DNA of 64,000 bases, from assembly GCA_006937955.1 (NCBI GenBank), contig SSNP01000383.1, positions 6,525-70,524 on the forward strand. The letters are read 5' to 3'. Below the pieces are notes generated by a model. That model was not told where the DNA came from and searched no databases. It saw only the letters and a list, made by a program, of their open reading frames with translations. The DNA is from Pachypanchax playfairii. Taxonomy: Eukaryota > Chordata > Actinopteri > Cyprinodontiformes > Aplocheilidae. The position numbers were made by a program, and so were the translations under genes. Below, piece after piece: positions 54,946 to 64,000 of this stretch (the stretch's first letter is position 1; each line of letters starts with the position of its first letter).

Positions 54946-56429
54946 TGGTACCCACTACTCGAGTAACCCCTGACTGCAGTACGCAGACTGGGGCGGAGCG
55001 CAACATGGGTGGAGTCAAGCATTTAACCTCTCCCACTAAAATCAGCTACCACTGGTGAACGGATGTGTGCATTATATATGTGACAGAGAGAGAAGTAGCT
55101 GGATGGAGGTAAGTTTTTCACTCTGTTTTAACAATACCAAGCATTAATGTTGCTGTGAAAATGATAAAAACCTGGACTTAAAAAGTCCTTTTCTGAGTTT
55201 TACATAATAGGCATGGTGGGCTTTGTTATTATGACTAGACTGCTAATCTGGTATACCTAGCATCACTATCGAGGCGAAAATTATATAACCTGGACTCCGC
55301 TCCAGGAAGGACACACCTGCCAGCCCATCGTCTCACCATCTTCAATCAGTCGCCTGTCTTTCCACCCTCCAACGCTCACCACCTCCCACACAAGGAAGAC
55401 TCTGCACTCTGCACAATGCCTTGGGCCAACACAAAAAATCAACGTAACCCTCTGCGATAGCCTTTTTGAGTTGTCTCAAAAGAACAGCAATTGTCTTACA
55501 CCAATTGACATTTTTCTTTCTGATGTAACCTTATTTTTTTATCTATAGTCATCTTTTTTACTTTAGATCAAGTAAATAAATTGGTATGTTGGCTTACAAT
55601 TTTAAGTTGGTTGCTTATTAATTTGAGTTGCCTCAGTTTAAATTTAATATTATGTAACCTAAGTTTTTGTCTGGTATCAACTCATTTATTTTTACATTTT
55701 AAAAAACATTTTTGAGTTCAATCTAATAGATATATTAGCAATTTCAGTTAATTATACTAATACATAATAAAAATTGAAACAAAAAATATTCCAGAAATTG
55801 TTTATTTTAACAGGCTGCATAACATGCAAATGCATAGTGACAATTTGAAAACAAACAACAATTAGCTACTGTGTGTAAACACAGTCTATGGTTATAACCA
55901 CATAACTATTGGAAATAAAACCGTTTTCATTACAAAGTTTAAAATTTTCAAGAAGATTGACAGATTATTTAGAAGCAGCAGCACTTGAACATATTCTTGA
56001 CTTGAACATACTTCCTGAACTTTTTTGTTTAATGTGAATTGCTTAATCGTTGTCAAAGCATCTGAATGTTGTACTAATTCTACTCTTATTACAATGTTAA
56101 CATCGTGCATAACAATTTCACTTGTCTCTGTATTTTGAGCTATAAGACATATTTTCAAAAATGAATCATAATCATAAGCGGATTTTGCACTTTTTCAGAA
56201 ACAGGACAATTTTGGACAATAAACTTTTGTTACAAAGCACAATAAAATCAATAACAATGTAAAAAAAAGTTTCTTCTTCTCGTGGCCTGACCTCTGGCCT
56301 CTATGTTTTAGAAAATACTTTTCTGAAGAGTGAGAATTTCTGCACTAATCTTTACTGTGTTGAGTTTTAGAAAGAGTTTTTGAAAAAACTCAAGAGTATT
56401 TAAGTTGTTTAGCATAGGTGAGATTTAGT

Positions 56430-57230
56430 GCATATGAGTCCCGTTAGTAGAGCTCAGCACCTGGGAATGCTGTTTCCCTCAAGTACCTTGGTTTCCTCAG
56501 TCACAATGGCGGCCACTCTTTTCTTTGCATTACCAATGATGACGATATTCATGGCCAGGTCTTGGAGATGGTTTCAAAGTCCTCTGTGTCCTTCAAAAAC
56601 AGCACAGACAATAGAACTCACTAATAGTCTCTACTTGTGACATTTTGAAATAAGCATGTGTGTCATTGTTGTAGTACTTACATTATAGTGCTTGAAAAGC
56701 TCTTCTTCTTTTTCACTTAGAAACGCAATGAGTGAACAAACAGCAACTTCTCTCCAAACATCAACTGAACTGGACTAGAAAAGGAAAAGTTGCTAGTATT
56801 AATTTTAGACAATGGGTGCAACACAGGCTGATTAAAGTTTTTTGCATACCTGAAGGAGACAATATTTTATCTCTCGGATTTTCACCCCATCAGCTCCTCC
56901 TTGTGTTGAAACCATCTCCATCAGTTTTGGTGTGCACGGATCAAGCTGTGTCTTGGTGGTGAACTCCAAGATCACTGTTGTAATTCTTCTGAATTCTTCA
57001 TGAATCTGCATATTATATCACAAAAAAACCCAAATAAGAACAAAAGCAAAGTAGTAAATATATTGTACAACAACAAAGACAAAAGACAAAGAAACAAGAT
57101 CATTTTACTGACATAAAAAACTGAGTACCTGTCCAGGACTAAAAAGAGCTGGCCAGCGATGCATGAAGTCTCTCACTGCTGGTTCATCATGGAGAATTTC
57201 TTGTCTTCGCAGAGAGAAAGTTCTTGTCAT
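56430..57230 (-). pseudogene. SAMD3-like multi-exon gene fragment
   Basis: Three exons with canonical splice sites join in frame on the minus strand. Exon a (to 57129) reads MTRTFSLRRQEILHDEPAVR then FMHRWPALF before gtactc. Exon b (57005-56850, 52 codons) reads IHEEFRRITTVILEF.. before gtatgc. Exon c (56774-56682, 31 codons) reads VDVWREVAVCSLIAFLSEKE.. before gtaagt. A fourth stretch (near 56585-56440) carries AMNIVIIG-like residues, but a frameshift or stop interrupts it. RRQEI..RWPALF is the pattern I recall for fish SAMD3-like proteins; the exon of copy B at 21459-22433 (KQHWPYLFF) is its distant relative. The SAM part was not found here. Confidence 0.6.
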
Positions 57231-57872
57231 TTTTTTCAGTCAGCAATAACTGCCTATCTTGATATTTCAAAACACCAGAAACTGAGACAAATAACTGATT
57301 CATCAGTCACTTCAAGCTTCAAACAAATTTACACTAAATAATTACACTTAAATGATACATACGTACATACTTACACCACACAGTCTTTCAAATACAACCA
57401 CTTAAAACTAAATTACCAGAAGCACATGTCTCAAGCTAGCTAACTAACAGGCTCATGCACTCGATGTCAAAATGAGTAATGATGTTTTGGTAAGCAAATA
57501 CATATAATACAGAATTGTGTGCGCTCAGTCATACGTCCCGTTTGCCACGAGCTCCTGTTAGCCTCCGTGCTGCAGTTTATCCGCCTCAGTAATCCAGCCT
57601 TTTCCTCAGATCTGTCCAGGTCGATCTCTCTCTCAGTCCGCCCCGCTCTCAGCTGCTGGTCTCGTAGTCAGCGAGTACGGTCGCGGTCTCCAGAAACCTG
57701 CTCCTCGCCTACGACCTGTCTCACCTCACCCGTCCGATCCCAGTCTTGGGGTCATCTCCCGGGTTGGCTCGCATCCAGTCGCAAGTGGACCGTGCTTCCC
57801 TCCAGACGTTCCTCGCCACCAAGCGTCCTCTGACAAATTAACACCTCCATTTCGTTGTATTTCATTATAAAA

Positions 57873-57974
57873 ATGTCTCGTCGAAAATGCGCATTTGGCT
57901 GCGAAAGTTCCAGGAGTTTATTTAGTGTTCCTAAACAGTTCAATTGCACTCACATTTGGGAGGCGAGGTTTTAG
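57873..57974 (+). other. Possible THAP-type first exon
   Basis: ATG at 57873 opens MSRRKCAFGCESSRSLFSVP, like the start of a THAP zinc domain (Cys pair, then a Phe..Pro turn), and runs to a gtaaac that could be a splice donor just where the frame stops. It is on the strand opposite to the SAMD3-like exons. The remaining Cys and His of a THAP domain are not seen. Confidence 0.3.
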
Positions 57975-58084
57975 GTAAACCGAGCGTTTTACTTCCTGGT
58001 CACAGAATAACTCAAGAATATAAGTTATATTTCAGGACAAATGAAGTAAATATAACTCAAACAGTAAGGTTTTATCATATATGT

Positions 58085-58980
58085 GCCGATTCCAGACGTT
58101 GAAAACTGTAAAATAGCATGATACAGTCCCTTTAAAGAGGCCCTTCCATTAAAAACAGTTTTTCTGAGGTTTCTGTTGAATATTTTAGCTCCACAGGTGT
58201 TCTTACCTTGATAGTGGGTGTGAAAACAGGTCAGCAACTTCTCTTTCAGTTTTAATTTCTCAAACTACGCAGGTGGTTATAAAACCCGAGTTCTCCCGAG
58301 TCCGAACGGCCTGTATCTATTTTGTCACAACTCCTTTGTTCGTTAGTTTTAGGCAGCTTCCCCAGTTGAAACCATGCCTAGCATGCTGCTCACTAAAAAG
58401 CTGTAGCATAAGAAGTAGCAAACAGGAAGACATGACATCTGACGTTGCCATGCACAGTGGGGCAGGAAACAGTATACCTTGCTCTCATGGGCTAGTTTGT
58501 TAGCCAATCAGAGTCCAGCAAATTAGAGTAATGAATATGCTGAGCTGCTGCCGAAGCCTGACGAAGCAGCCTGATGGAAGGAGCCGGAGCCACCCGAGTT
58601 TTAACGCAGACAGATTGAAAGGTCTGTTAATAAGTGTTTCCTGACGTTTTTTAGATATAAAATGTTTCTTATTACTGGTTAATACTTAAGAAATTACCAC
58701 AAAGTCCTGAAATGTGTATGAAATGGCCTCCTTAAGAAGTATTAAAGGCACAATTCAGTCTCTGTTCTCCTTAATGTAGCTGATACAACTGAGTGTACAA
58801 ACATTCGTGTGTCTATATTGTTTTTACACTCAGTAAATAAATAAAGGCAGCATGGATAAAATAACGGAATTGCAGTAAAAAAGACTTTTGACAAGTTATA
58901 AACAGGAATGTGTATGAACGCATGAACCTTTTTCCTAGCTGTTTCTGCTGTAATATAGTTAGAAGCCCAATATTAAACTG
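58085..58980. other. No recognised feature
   Basis: No domain or clear element end. Frame 58273-58503 is short and has no signature. Confidence 0.4.
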
Positions 58981-58984
58981 GAAA

Positions 58985-59198
58985 AGCACTCACAGAGGGC
59001 AGACCTCCACCAAATCTAGATGGTAATCCGGATCACCCCCAAAATCGAATCGATTGTTCCTTGGGTAATTTCTGACCTTTCCTGAAAATTTCATCAGAAT
59101 TCATTCATATGTTTTTGAGTTATCCTGCTAACAGACAGACAGACAAACAAAAAACAAACAAACCCAGATGAAAACATTGCCTCCTTGGCGGAGGTAAT
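58985..59198 (+). repeat. RTE-type LINE tail
   Basis: The order gcagacctccaccaaatcta, aatccggatcacccccaaaa, cctgaaaatttcatcagaat, gagttatcctgctaacagac, agacagacaaacaaa and ctccttggcggaggtaatg is the conserved 3' end of a widespread RTE-type element. No RT is attached. Confidence 0.75.
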
Positions 59199-60143
59199 GA
59201 TGATTTCACTTCACTGTTCCAGTTTAGGTGGCCCGAGCCAGTAAAAGGTGTCAAGTTCAGTGGAGCTGAATCACATTAAAAAGTTGTGTGTGAAGTTGTG
59301 AGGGCTCATGAAAATGTAAACACATTACCATTTTGTTAGTATTATTTCTTTAAACAACATATAGAATATTATGTAACTGTAGTATTTTAATGTGTGCTGG
59401 TATTCACATTTAAGATACATAAAGAAACACGTTTTACCAATGATCTACATTTTGGCACCAGACCTGATCACCAACAATGGCACCTTTTTCATTTCACTTA
59501 ATCATCTGAGCTTTCTATATATTTGAATAAAATCCAGAGAACAGGTTATCTGATTATCATTATTATGGAATTAAATTTCAGTCAAAAATCCTGAGCGAGA
59601 TTTTCTGCAGCATGCACTCGCATTTAACCGTGCGCGCGCGTGTGCGCGCAATCCACAGCACGCGCGTAAACTCACCCCACACGCCCGCGTATGATTCGTT
59701 ACATGAGTATTCATGAACCGCCCGTGTGGATCTCCATACAGGCGCCTGTACGTCAAGCTCTCATATGAGCGTGAAGGCAAACCAGGAGAGGCTGTGCGCT
59801 CAAAACGAAAGTTTGCCCCCGCAAGTAAAAGTATTATGACTGTTTGGAGGAGGAGACTAACGCCTGGTGTAATCCTCATGTGATTAGTCATTTTATATCA
59901 GTCACCGCCCACTGAAAGAACCAGCGGCAGCTTCCTGCTAGTGGTGGAAGAAGAACCAGCCATAGAACCATTGACTTGTATTGAAAGCTTTCCATACAAG
60001 TCAATGCATAGAACCAGCTGCCGTCATCGTTTTTTTTTAACCAAAATTTCTGTACAATACAAAGCAAAAACAAAACATTATTGTAAAATCGGAGTTGCAT
60101 TTACAGAAGTTAAAAGAACATAAAGAGAGCTGTATCGTTATTA

Positions 60144-61009
60144 CATGATAGCTTTATTGTTCGAACAATATACTTTTCACATTTGTACAATATAATATCA
60201 CGTAATTATGCGAAAATGTTAATGTTCCAGAGGCCACCCTGGCGGTGTTTTTGCCCTGTTTGAGCTGCTTGCTCCTGGGCATGGAGGCTGGATGTTCTCC
60301 CCTTCCGCTCTGGAGCTCAAGTGACCGCTCTGGCGGGGATTTTGAAAACAATATTGGGGCTTAGGGCTAGCTTTGGGGCTGTACCACCGGCTTTCATGGG
60401 TCATTTAGAGCAGTTTTAGCCTGTTTGGAGGCACTCTGGCTGGGGAGAGGGACAGGGTCCTGTCATCCACTCTGGAGTGACTGTTCTCCCTCTCCTCTCA
60501 ACCATTGCAAGGGGAGCTTCTGGAACCAGCTTGGGTGAGAACCCCAGGCCAACGGCCCCAGGAGCTCCACAGCAGGAGGGGAGCACAACCAGAGTCCATC
60601 CCCAGGACCCAGCCACTCATACAGGGTAAAATCCACGCCAGAGCAGAGCCTGGAGCTCCACAGCGCAGTGGAAGAACATCCAGTCTCCATGCCCAGGAGC
60701 AAGCAGCTCAAAAAGGCAGAAAATCCCGCCAGGGTGGTCCCTGGAGCTCCAGAGCAGGAGGGGAGAACATCCAGCCTCCTTGCCCAGGAGAAAGCAGCCC
60801 AGACGGGATAAAAATCCCACCAGGGCGGTCCCTGTAGCTCCAGAGTGGGAGGGGAGAACATCCAGCCTCCATGCCCAGGAGCAAGCAGCTCAAACAGGGC
60901 AAAAAGACCGCCACGGTGGCCTCTGGAACAATAACGTTTTCACGTAATAACGTGATATTATATTGTACAAATGTGAAAAGTATATTGTTCGAACAATAAA
61001 GCTATCATG
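60144..61009. mobile_element. TA-flanked fold-back element with asymmetric minisatellite arms
   Basis: Ends catgatagctttattgttcg and (right) cgaacaataaagctatcatg are perfect inverted repeats, flanked by TA (60142-60143 and 61010-61011). The arm pairing extends inward for about 170 bp (ccagaggccaccctggcggt with accgccacggtggcctctgg). The right arm holds four ~91-bp tandem units (60561-60924), the left arm one inverted unit. Reading frames across it (60416-60914) are repeat shadows. Confidence 0.85.
60561..60924. repeat. 91-bp minisatellite, four units
   Basis: ggagctccacagcag starts at about 60561, 60652, 60743 and 60834, so the spacing is 91. Each unit has gaggggagaacatccagcct then ccatgcccaggagcaagcag. 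The period is not a multiple of three, so long frames over it carry no meaning. Confidence 0.85.
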
Positions 61010-61239
61010 TATAGGCGCCTGTATAGAGATCCACATGCACGGTTCATGAATACTCGTGTAATGAATCATACGCGGGCGTGTGGGGTGAATTCACGCGCGC
61101 GCACGGTTAAATGCGTGCGCGTGCTGCAGAAAATCATGGATTTTTTAACATGGCGCTTGCATTGTGGGTGGGGTCAAACGTTTGACTCTGCCCACGTTGC
61201 GCCCCGCCCCAATCTGCGTACTGCAGTCAGGGGTAGTTG

Positions 61240-62450
61240 CACTATTCTGCTAGCTATAGATAGTTTTCCCGTGATGTCACTTCCCGTTGATGTTGCAGCT
61301 CGCGGGCATGTTGGAGGAGAGACCCGTCTTGTTGCGAATGAGAGTCGTTCTCAGGACTATGTGCTGACAACGCTATCAAGTGATTTTCCACTAGTTTTAC
61401 CTGAGCTGTATGATGAAGCACATGCAGGTGATTATCATGCTGAGCTATAAACTTATGCAGCTCAGGTTTTTAAACACATTGCAGCCCAAATGCAACGAAA
61501 ATTCTCAGAAATTCCCTCCCCGGTTTCACTGAGTGTCATCAATGAAGATTCCTGCAGATCTCTACTATTCTTATGCTTTTAATATGCAAATATTCAATCA
61601 ACAGTCTCATTTCAAAACAACCAGTTTAACTGCTTTTCTTATTCTGTTGATTTAGTTTTTGAGACAGTTTGATTCAATTGTGCTGTTTACGTGAACTGCT
61701 TGTTTTCATTGTGAAATTTTTCGAATTGTTTTATTTCGTCTTTTTTTTATCTTTTGATCATCACAAATGTTATCTGTTTACTGCGGAAAAATGTTCACTG
61801 CTGTTTTTATGTGATAAATCATGGATGCTGTTGGTGTCATTAGTGAGTTCTGGCGCAGAGAGAGAGGATGAAAGGAGAAGCATGTGTGTGTGTGAGAGTA
61901 GAAAGGAGACCAAACGATCCGGTGCTGGTCCGGTGGATGAACTGCTCTGTAGTTATCATTCAGTTTCAGCCTACAGGAACAATTCTTGTTGGCTAAAAAA
62001 ATGCGAATTGTTGAACAGAACAGTGGCTCTTCTTCCGTCAGGTGTGGTTCACGGTAACAGCGAAGCGATTCATCCTCTGGGAATTCTTCACTTTCACCAC
62101 GAACAAGCTGATTTCATTTATGAATAAATGTTTTAGATCCTGCACAAATCCACTTATGAAGTAGCTTTAAGACCTGAGGGACTTGAATTCTTTCAATTCT
62201 GCAAATGTGTTAACACTTTGGGTGAAAACAAGGTAATGAGCTCTATGCACGGAGCCACGTGACGTATTTCAGGAGAAATTTTAGATCGCACACCTTTTTT
62301 CAGTTATGCTGAAAGCAAGCCTGTGTTGTCTTTTTGAGTTTGACAATTTTTCAAACTATTTCAGTTATCTTGTTTTTTATTTTGTTTAACTAAATTGTAT
62401 ACACGCGCGCGTGTGTGTACAGGATGACATCCAAGAGGACTAAGTTTTCC
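61240..62450. other. No recognised gene
   Basis: Frames 61007-61450 and 61669-62127 have no domain I can name. A short (AC/GT)n-like cgcgcgcgtgtgtgtac lies at 62403-62420. Confidence 0.4.
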
Positions 62451-62454
62451 TTTC

Positions 62455-63015
62455 AAAAGAGAGAAGACAGCACAGCTAGCTGCCACTGCTGTGTACCAAA
62501 ATGCACAGCGTCTTCTTCTAAGGTTTAACTCTTTTTTAAGTTTTCACACTTTTCCGAAAGATGGTGAGTTACAGAAAAAGTGGTTAGTTAAAATCTGACA
62601 AGACTGCTTCAAGATCACAGTCCATACAAGAGTCTGCAGTCGTCATTTTTCATCTGCTGATCTGATCGAGCCTCCTACATCAGGTGGACGCAGACTTCTG
62701 AAGACCGGTCCTGTTTGAATGGAACAGCTACTCTCTGCCTGCCACTCGTCCTGGTGTTTGGGATCGAACAGAGCGACCAAACACCCTTGCTCTACCTGAT
62801 AATGAGGAGCCAGTGATGGAGGTTGACTGCCATGACCAGGACTACTGCTACACCACGGAGCCAGCAGCAGTGGACTAAGCCCTGGATGAGACAGAAGAAC
62901 TCCGGTCCGAGCTCTCAAAGCTCCGGAGGCAGGTGGAGGAGATGGCAGTCAGCTGAAAGTTTGGTTTGGAGCGGTTTGCTTCTTCTGATGATGACATCAG
63001 GTTTTATACAAGGTA
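62455..63015 (+). pseudogene. THAP-domain transposase, N-terminal part, frameshifted
   Basis: The plus strand reads CHCCVPKCTASSSK near 62480-62520 and, after frame changes, TVHTRVCSRHFSSADLIEPP (62618-62675), i.e. the C-x-C start and the C-x2-H end of a THAP zinc domain. Further on, acidic text (NEEPVMEVDCHD), a helix ETEELRSELSKLRRQVEEMA and KFGLERFASSDDDIRFYT follow (62800-63010). This layout of a THAP domain, coiled helix and entry to a helix-turn-helix/DDE domain is that of fish ISL2EU/THAP-type transposases. The catalytic domain is absent. Stops and shifts show it is dead. Confidence 0.65.
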
Positions 63016-63019
63016 ATGA

Positions 63020-63715
63020 ATATATTTTTTTACAGAAATTAACCTTGCGAACCGTTAGCATTAGCTCGGGTAGCTTTTTACAGTAAGTGAAGAGTAATAG
63101 AATACTAAAACGTAGCGTTACATGGATGTGGGAGACAGGTTTACGTAAACATGTAGTGCTTTTTTTATATATTTGTTTTCCATTCACTGTTAAACAGAGG
63201 AATGTTTTCAGTTTGGTAGAAATGGTTGCCTCAAAATTGTTTACATTTCAGCTGCTGGATGAGGGCACGCTTGCTGAAGATCTCCAATAAAGTGATTTCA
63301 TGTTTTATAGACAGTCTTTTTGTCCTTATATAATCTAACATAAATGACCACTATTTTAAAAAGCACTGATTTATGCATTTCACGATTAAATAAATGTAAC
63401 CTCAGCCATTTCACTCAGCCTCGCAGATTACTCCGAAAACCGGAAGTAGGACTGTAGTCTTCCGGGGAATGCGGAAGTGGTGCGTGCATATAGTCCATTT
63501 ACAATGTCTGGACACGTTACTTCTGGACACTTATTGCTCACTTAGTATAGAGCTTTATTGTAAATAAGCTTTATTTTCTCTTCGTATCTGGCCTTAGTAA
63601 TGTTATCTAATGTTGCTACATAATTTTTATACTCTTCTGATGTAAGAGAAATCTTTTTCTTCTCAATAACTATGTAAATGCCGTAAACATAGATTTGTGA
63701 AAGTGCTTTGTTTAC
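63020..63715. other. No recognised gene
   Basis: Short frames only. aataaagtgatttcatgttt at 63287 has a poly(A) signal form, but no gene is seen upstream. Confidence 0.4.
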
Positions 63716-63719
63716 TTTG

Positions 63720-63975
63720 AGTATACCTCCAACATGGCTGCCACCAAGCTGGAAGGAAGCTAATGGTCACGTTATTGAAAACTGGTAGATGTAAACAAAA
63801 TGCTGATGTCGTGCCTGTCAGAATAAATAGATTTACTATATTTTACTAAACTTATAATTTCTAAAGAAAATGCTGTATTTTCATTCTACAACCCTCTAAA
63901 CACCATGTGGCACCATTATTTTGCTAAAAATATTGCTTTTTATGAAAATATTCCATATTGTACCTTTAAATGTTC
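63720..63975. repeat. TTAA-end repeat relic (same family as 13008-13200)
   Basis: Words ctggtagatgtaaacaaaat, ttttcattctacaaccctct, aaaaatattgctttttatga and ccatattgtacctttaaatg are the reverse complement of the 13008-13200 repeat. The right end falls at the TTAA near 63968-63971. Confidence 0.65.
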
Positions 63976-64000
63976 CATTTATTTTTATTAGCAGTGATTA

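Larger units (their letters stand above)
55440..58080. mobile_element. Probable second gene-carrying DNA element (SAMD3-like)
   Basis: Both sides of the exon block have AT-rich text with ttgagtt- and aactcaa-type words (for example tttttgagttgtctc at 55470 and aataactcaagaatat at 58008), like the subterminal repeats of fish CACTG-end elements. Exact ends were not found. The gene inside runs on the minus strand. Confidence 0.4.
59597..61133. repeat. Outer inverted repeat, arms 59597-59755 and 61012-61133
   Basis: Left arm words ctgcagcatgcactcgcatt, taaccgtgcgcgcgcgtg, cacacgcccgcgtatgattc, gagtattcatgaaccg and catacaggcgcctgta all recur in reverse complement in the right arm. The arms enclose 59756-60143 and the fold-back element 60144-61009. 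GC-rich CpG runs (gcgcgcgcgtgtgcgcgc) stand out against the AT-rich surroundings. Confidence 0.8.
54962..61238. other. Possible large element bounded by inverted ACCCCTGACTGCAGTAC ends
   Basis: Left: acccctgactgcagtacgca, then gactggggcgga, gcgcaacatgggtggagtcaa (54964-55016). Right, in reverse complement: acccctgactgcagtacgca, then gattggggcggggcgcaacgtgggcagagtcaa (61186-61238). The match is about 50 bp with few differences and the two are 6.2 kb apart. Between them lie the second SAMD3-like exons and nested inverted repeats. No target duplication was seen, so this could be two separate half copies. Confidence 0.45.

Noticed and set aside
60416..60914. Overlapping 66-132 codon frames on both strands
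   Set aside because: They come from the 91-bp minisatellite, whose period is not a multiple of three, so the frames repeat with shifted meaning.

Overview
The window reads as nuclear DNA of a teleost fish. It is AT-rich, has no dense gene run and no bacterial-style operons. It is packed with element families typical of ray-finned fish: Tc1/mariner, hAT, TTAA-flanked MITEs, L2-type and RTE-type LINE tails, BEL/Pao, Ty1/copia, Ty3/Gypsy, and THAP-type transposase remnants. I see no convincing single-copy host gene and no rRNA, tRNA or CRISPR array. One assembly gap (10 Ns, 17379-17388) marks this as a draft assembly. All family names come from reading translated motifs and end sequences by eye; no database search was run.

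Layout. 1-0.6 kb: the right half of a young Tc1 element next to a hAT-type MITE end. 1.2-7.5 kb: simple repeats, a LINE tail, a 2.1-kb fold-back element with ~375-bp arms and an 8-bp-TSD hAT MITE in its loop. 7.5-10.9 kb: a decayed L2-type LINE on the minus strand, joined tail-to-tail with another LINE tail. 11.8-12.6 kb: a hAT element with a perfect 8-bp target duplication and a decayed BED finger. 13-15 kb: TTAA-repeat relic and a decayed copy of a retroelement that encodes a membrane/coiled-coil protein. 15.2-25.7 kb: an 8.0-kb terminal-inverted-repeat element (ends CACTGTAAGACTTT, TA duplication) carrying a multi-exon C2H2 + SAM-domain gene on the minus strand. A 4.6-kb internally deleted version of it lies just before the gap, with the same insertion site and flank. 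27.1-29.2 kb: a Tc1 relic and a truncated copia element. 29.2-31 kb: a diverged tandem repeat array. 31.3-34 kb: LINE pieces, including an L1-type endonuclease. 34.7-38.6 kb: an LINE reverse transcriptase with its 3' region, interrupted by a full retroelement encoding an intact 173-residue membrane/coiled-coil protein and by a hAT element. 39-44 kb: a TTAA MITE and two oppositely oriented BEL/Pao gag pieces. 44.1-51.3 kb: a decayed Gypsy element with an intact Tc1 inserted in its coding region. 51.5-54.9 kb: TTAA elements and a decayed Tc1 transposase. 55-61.2 kb: exons of a second, more distant SAMD3-like gene, a THAP-like exon, and nested inverted repeats with a 91-bp minisatellite. 62.4-63 kb: a THAP-domain transposase relic.

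How the parts relate. This is a nest in which elements sit inside elements, up to four levels deep near 20 kb. Only two open frames look able to make a full protein: the Tc1 transposase (45470-46492, minus) and the 173-aa membrane/coiled-coil protein (36217-36738, plus). The most interesting items are the TIR element that carries a spliced C2H2/SAM gene and the small retroelement that encodes a membrane protein but no polymerase.
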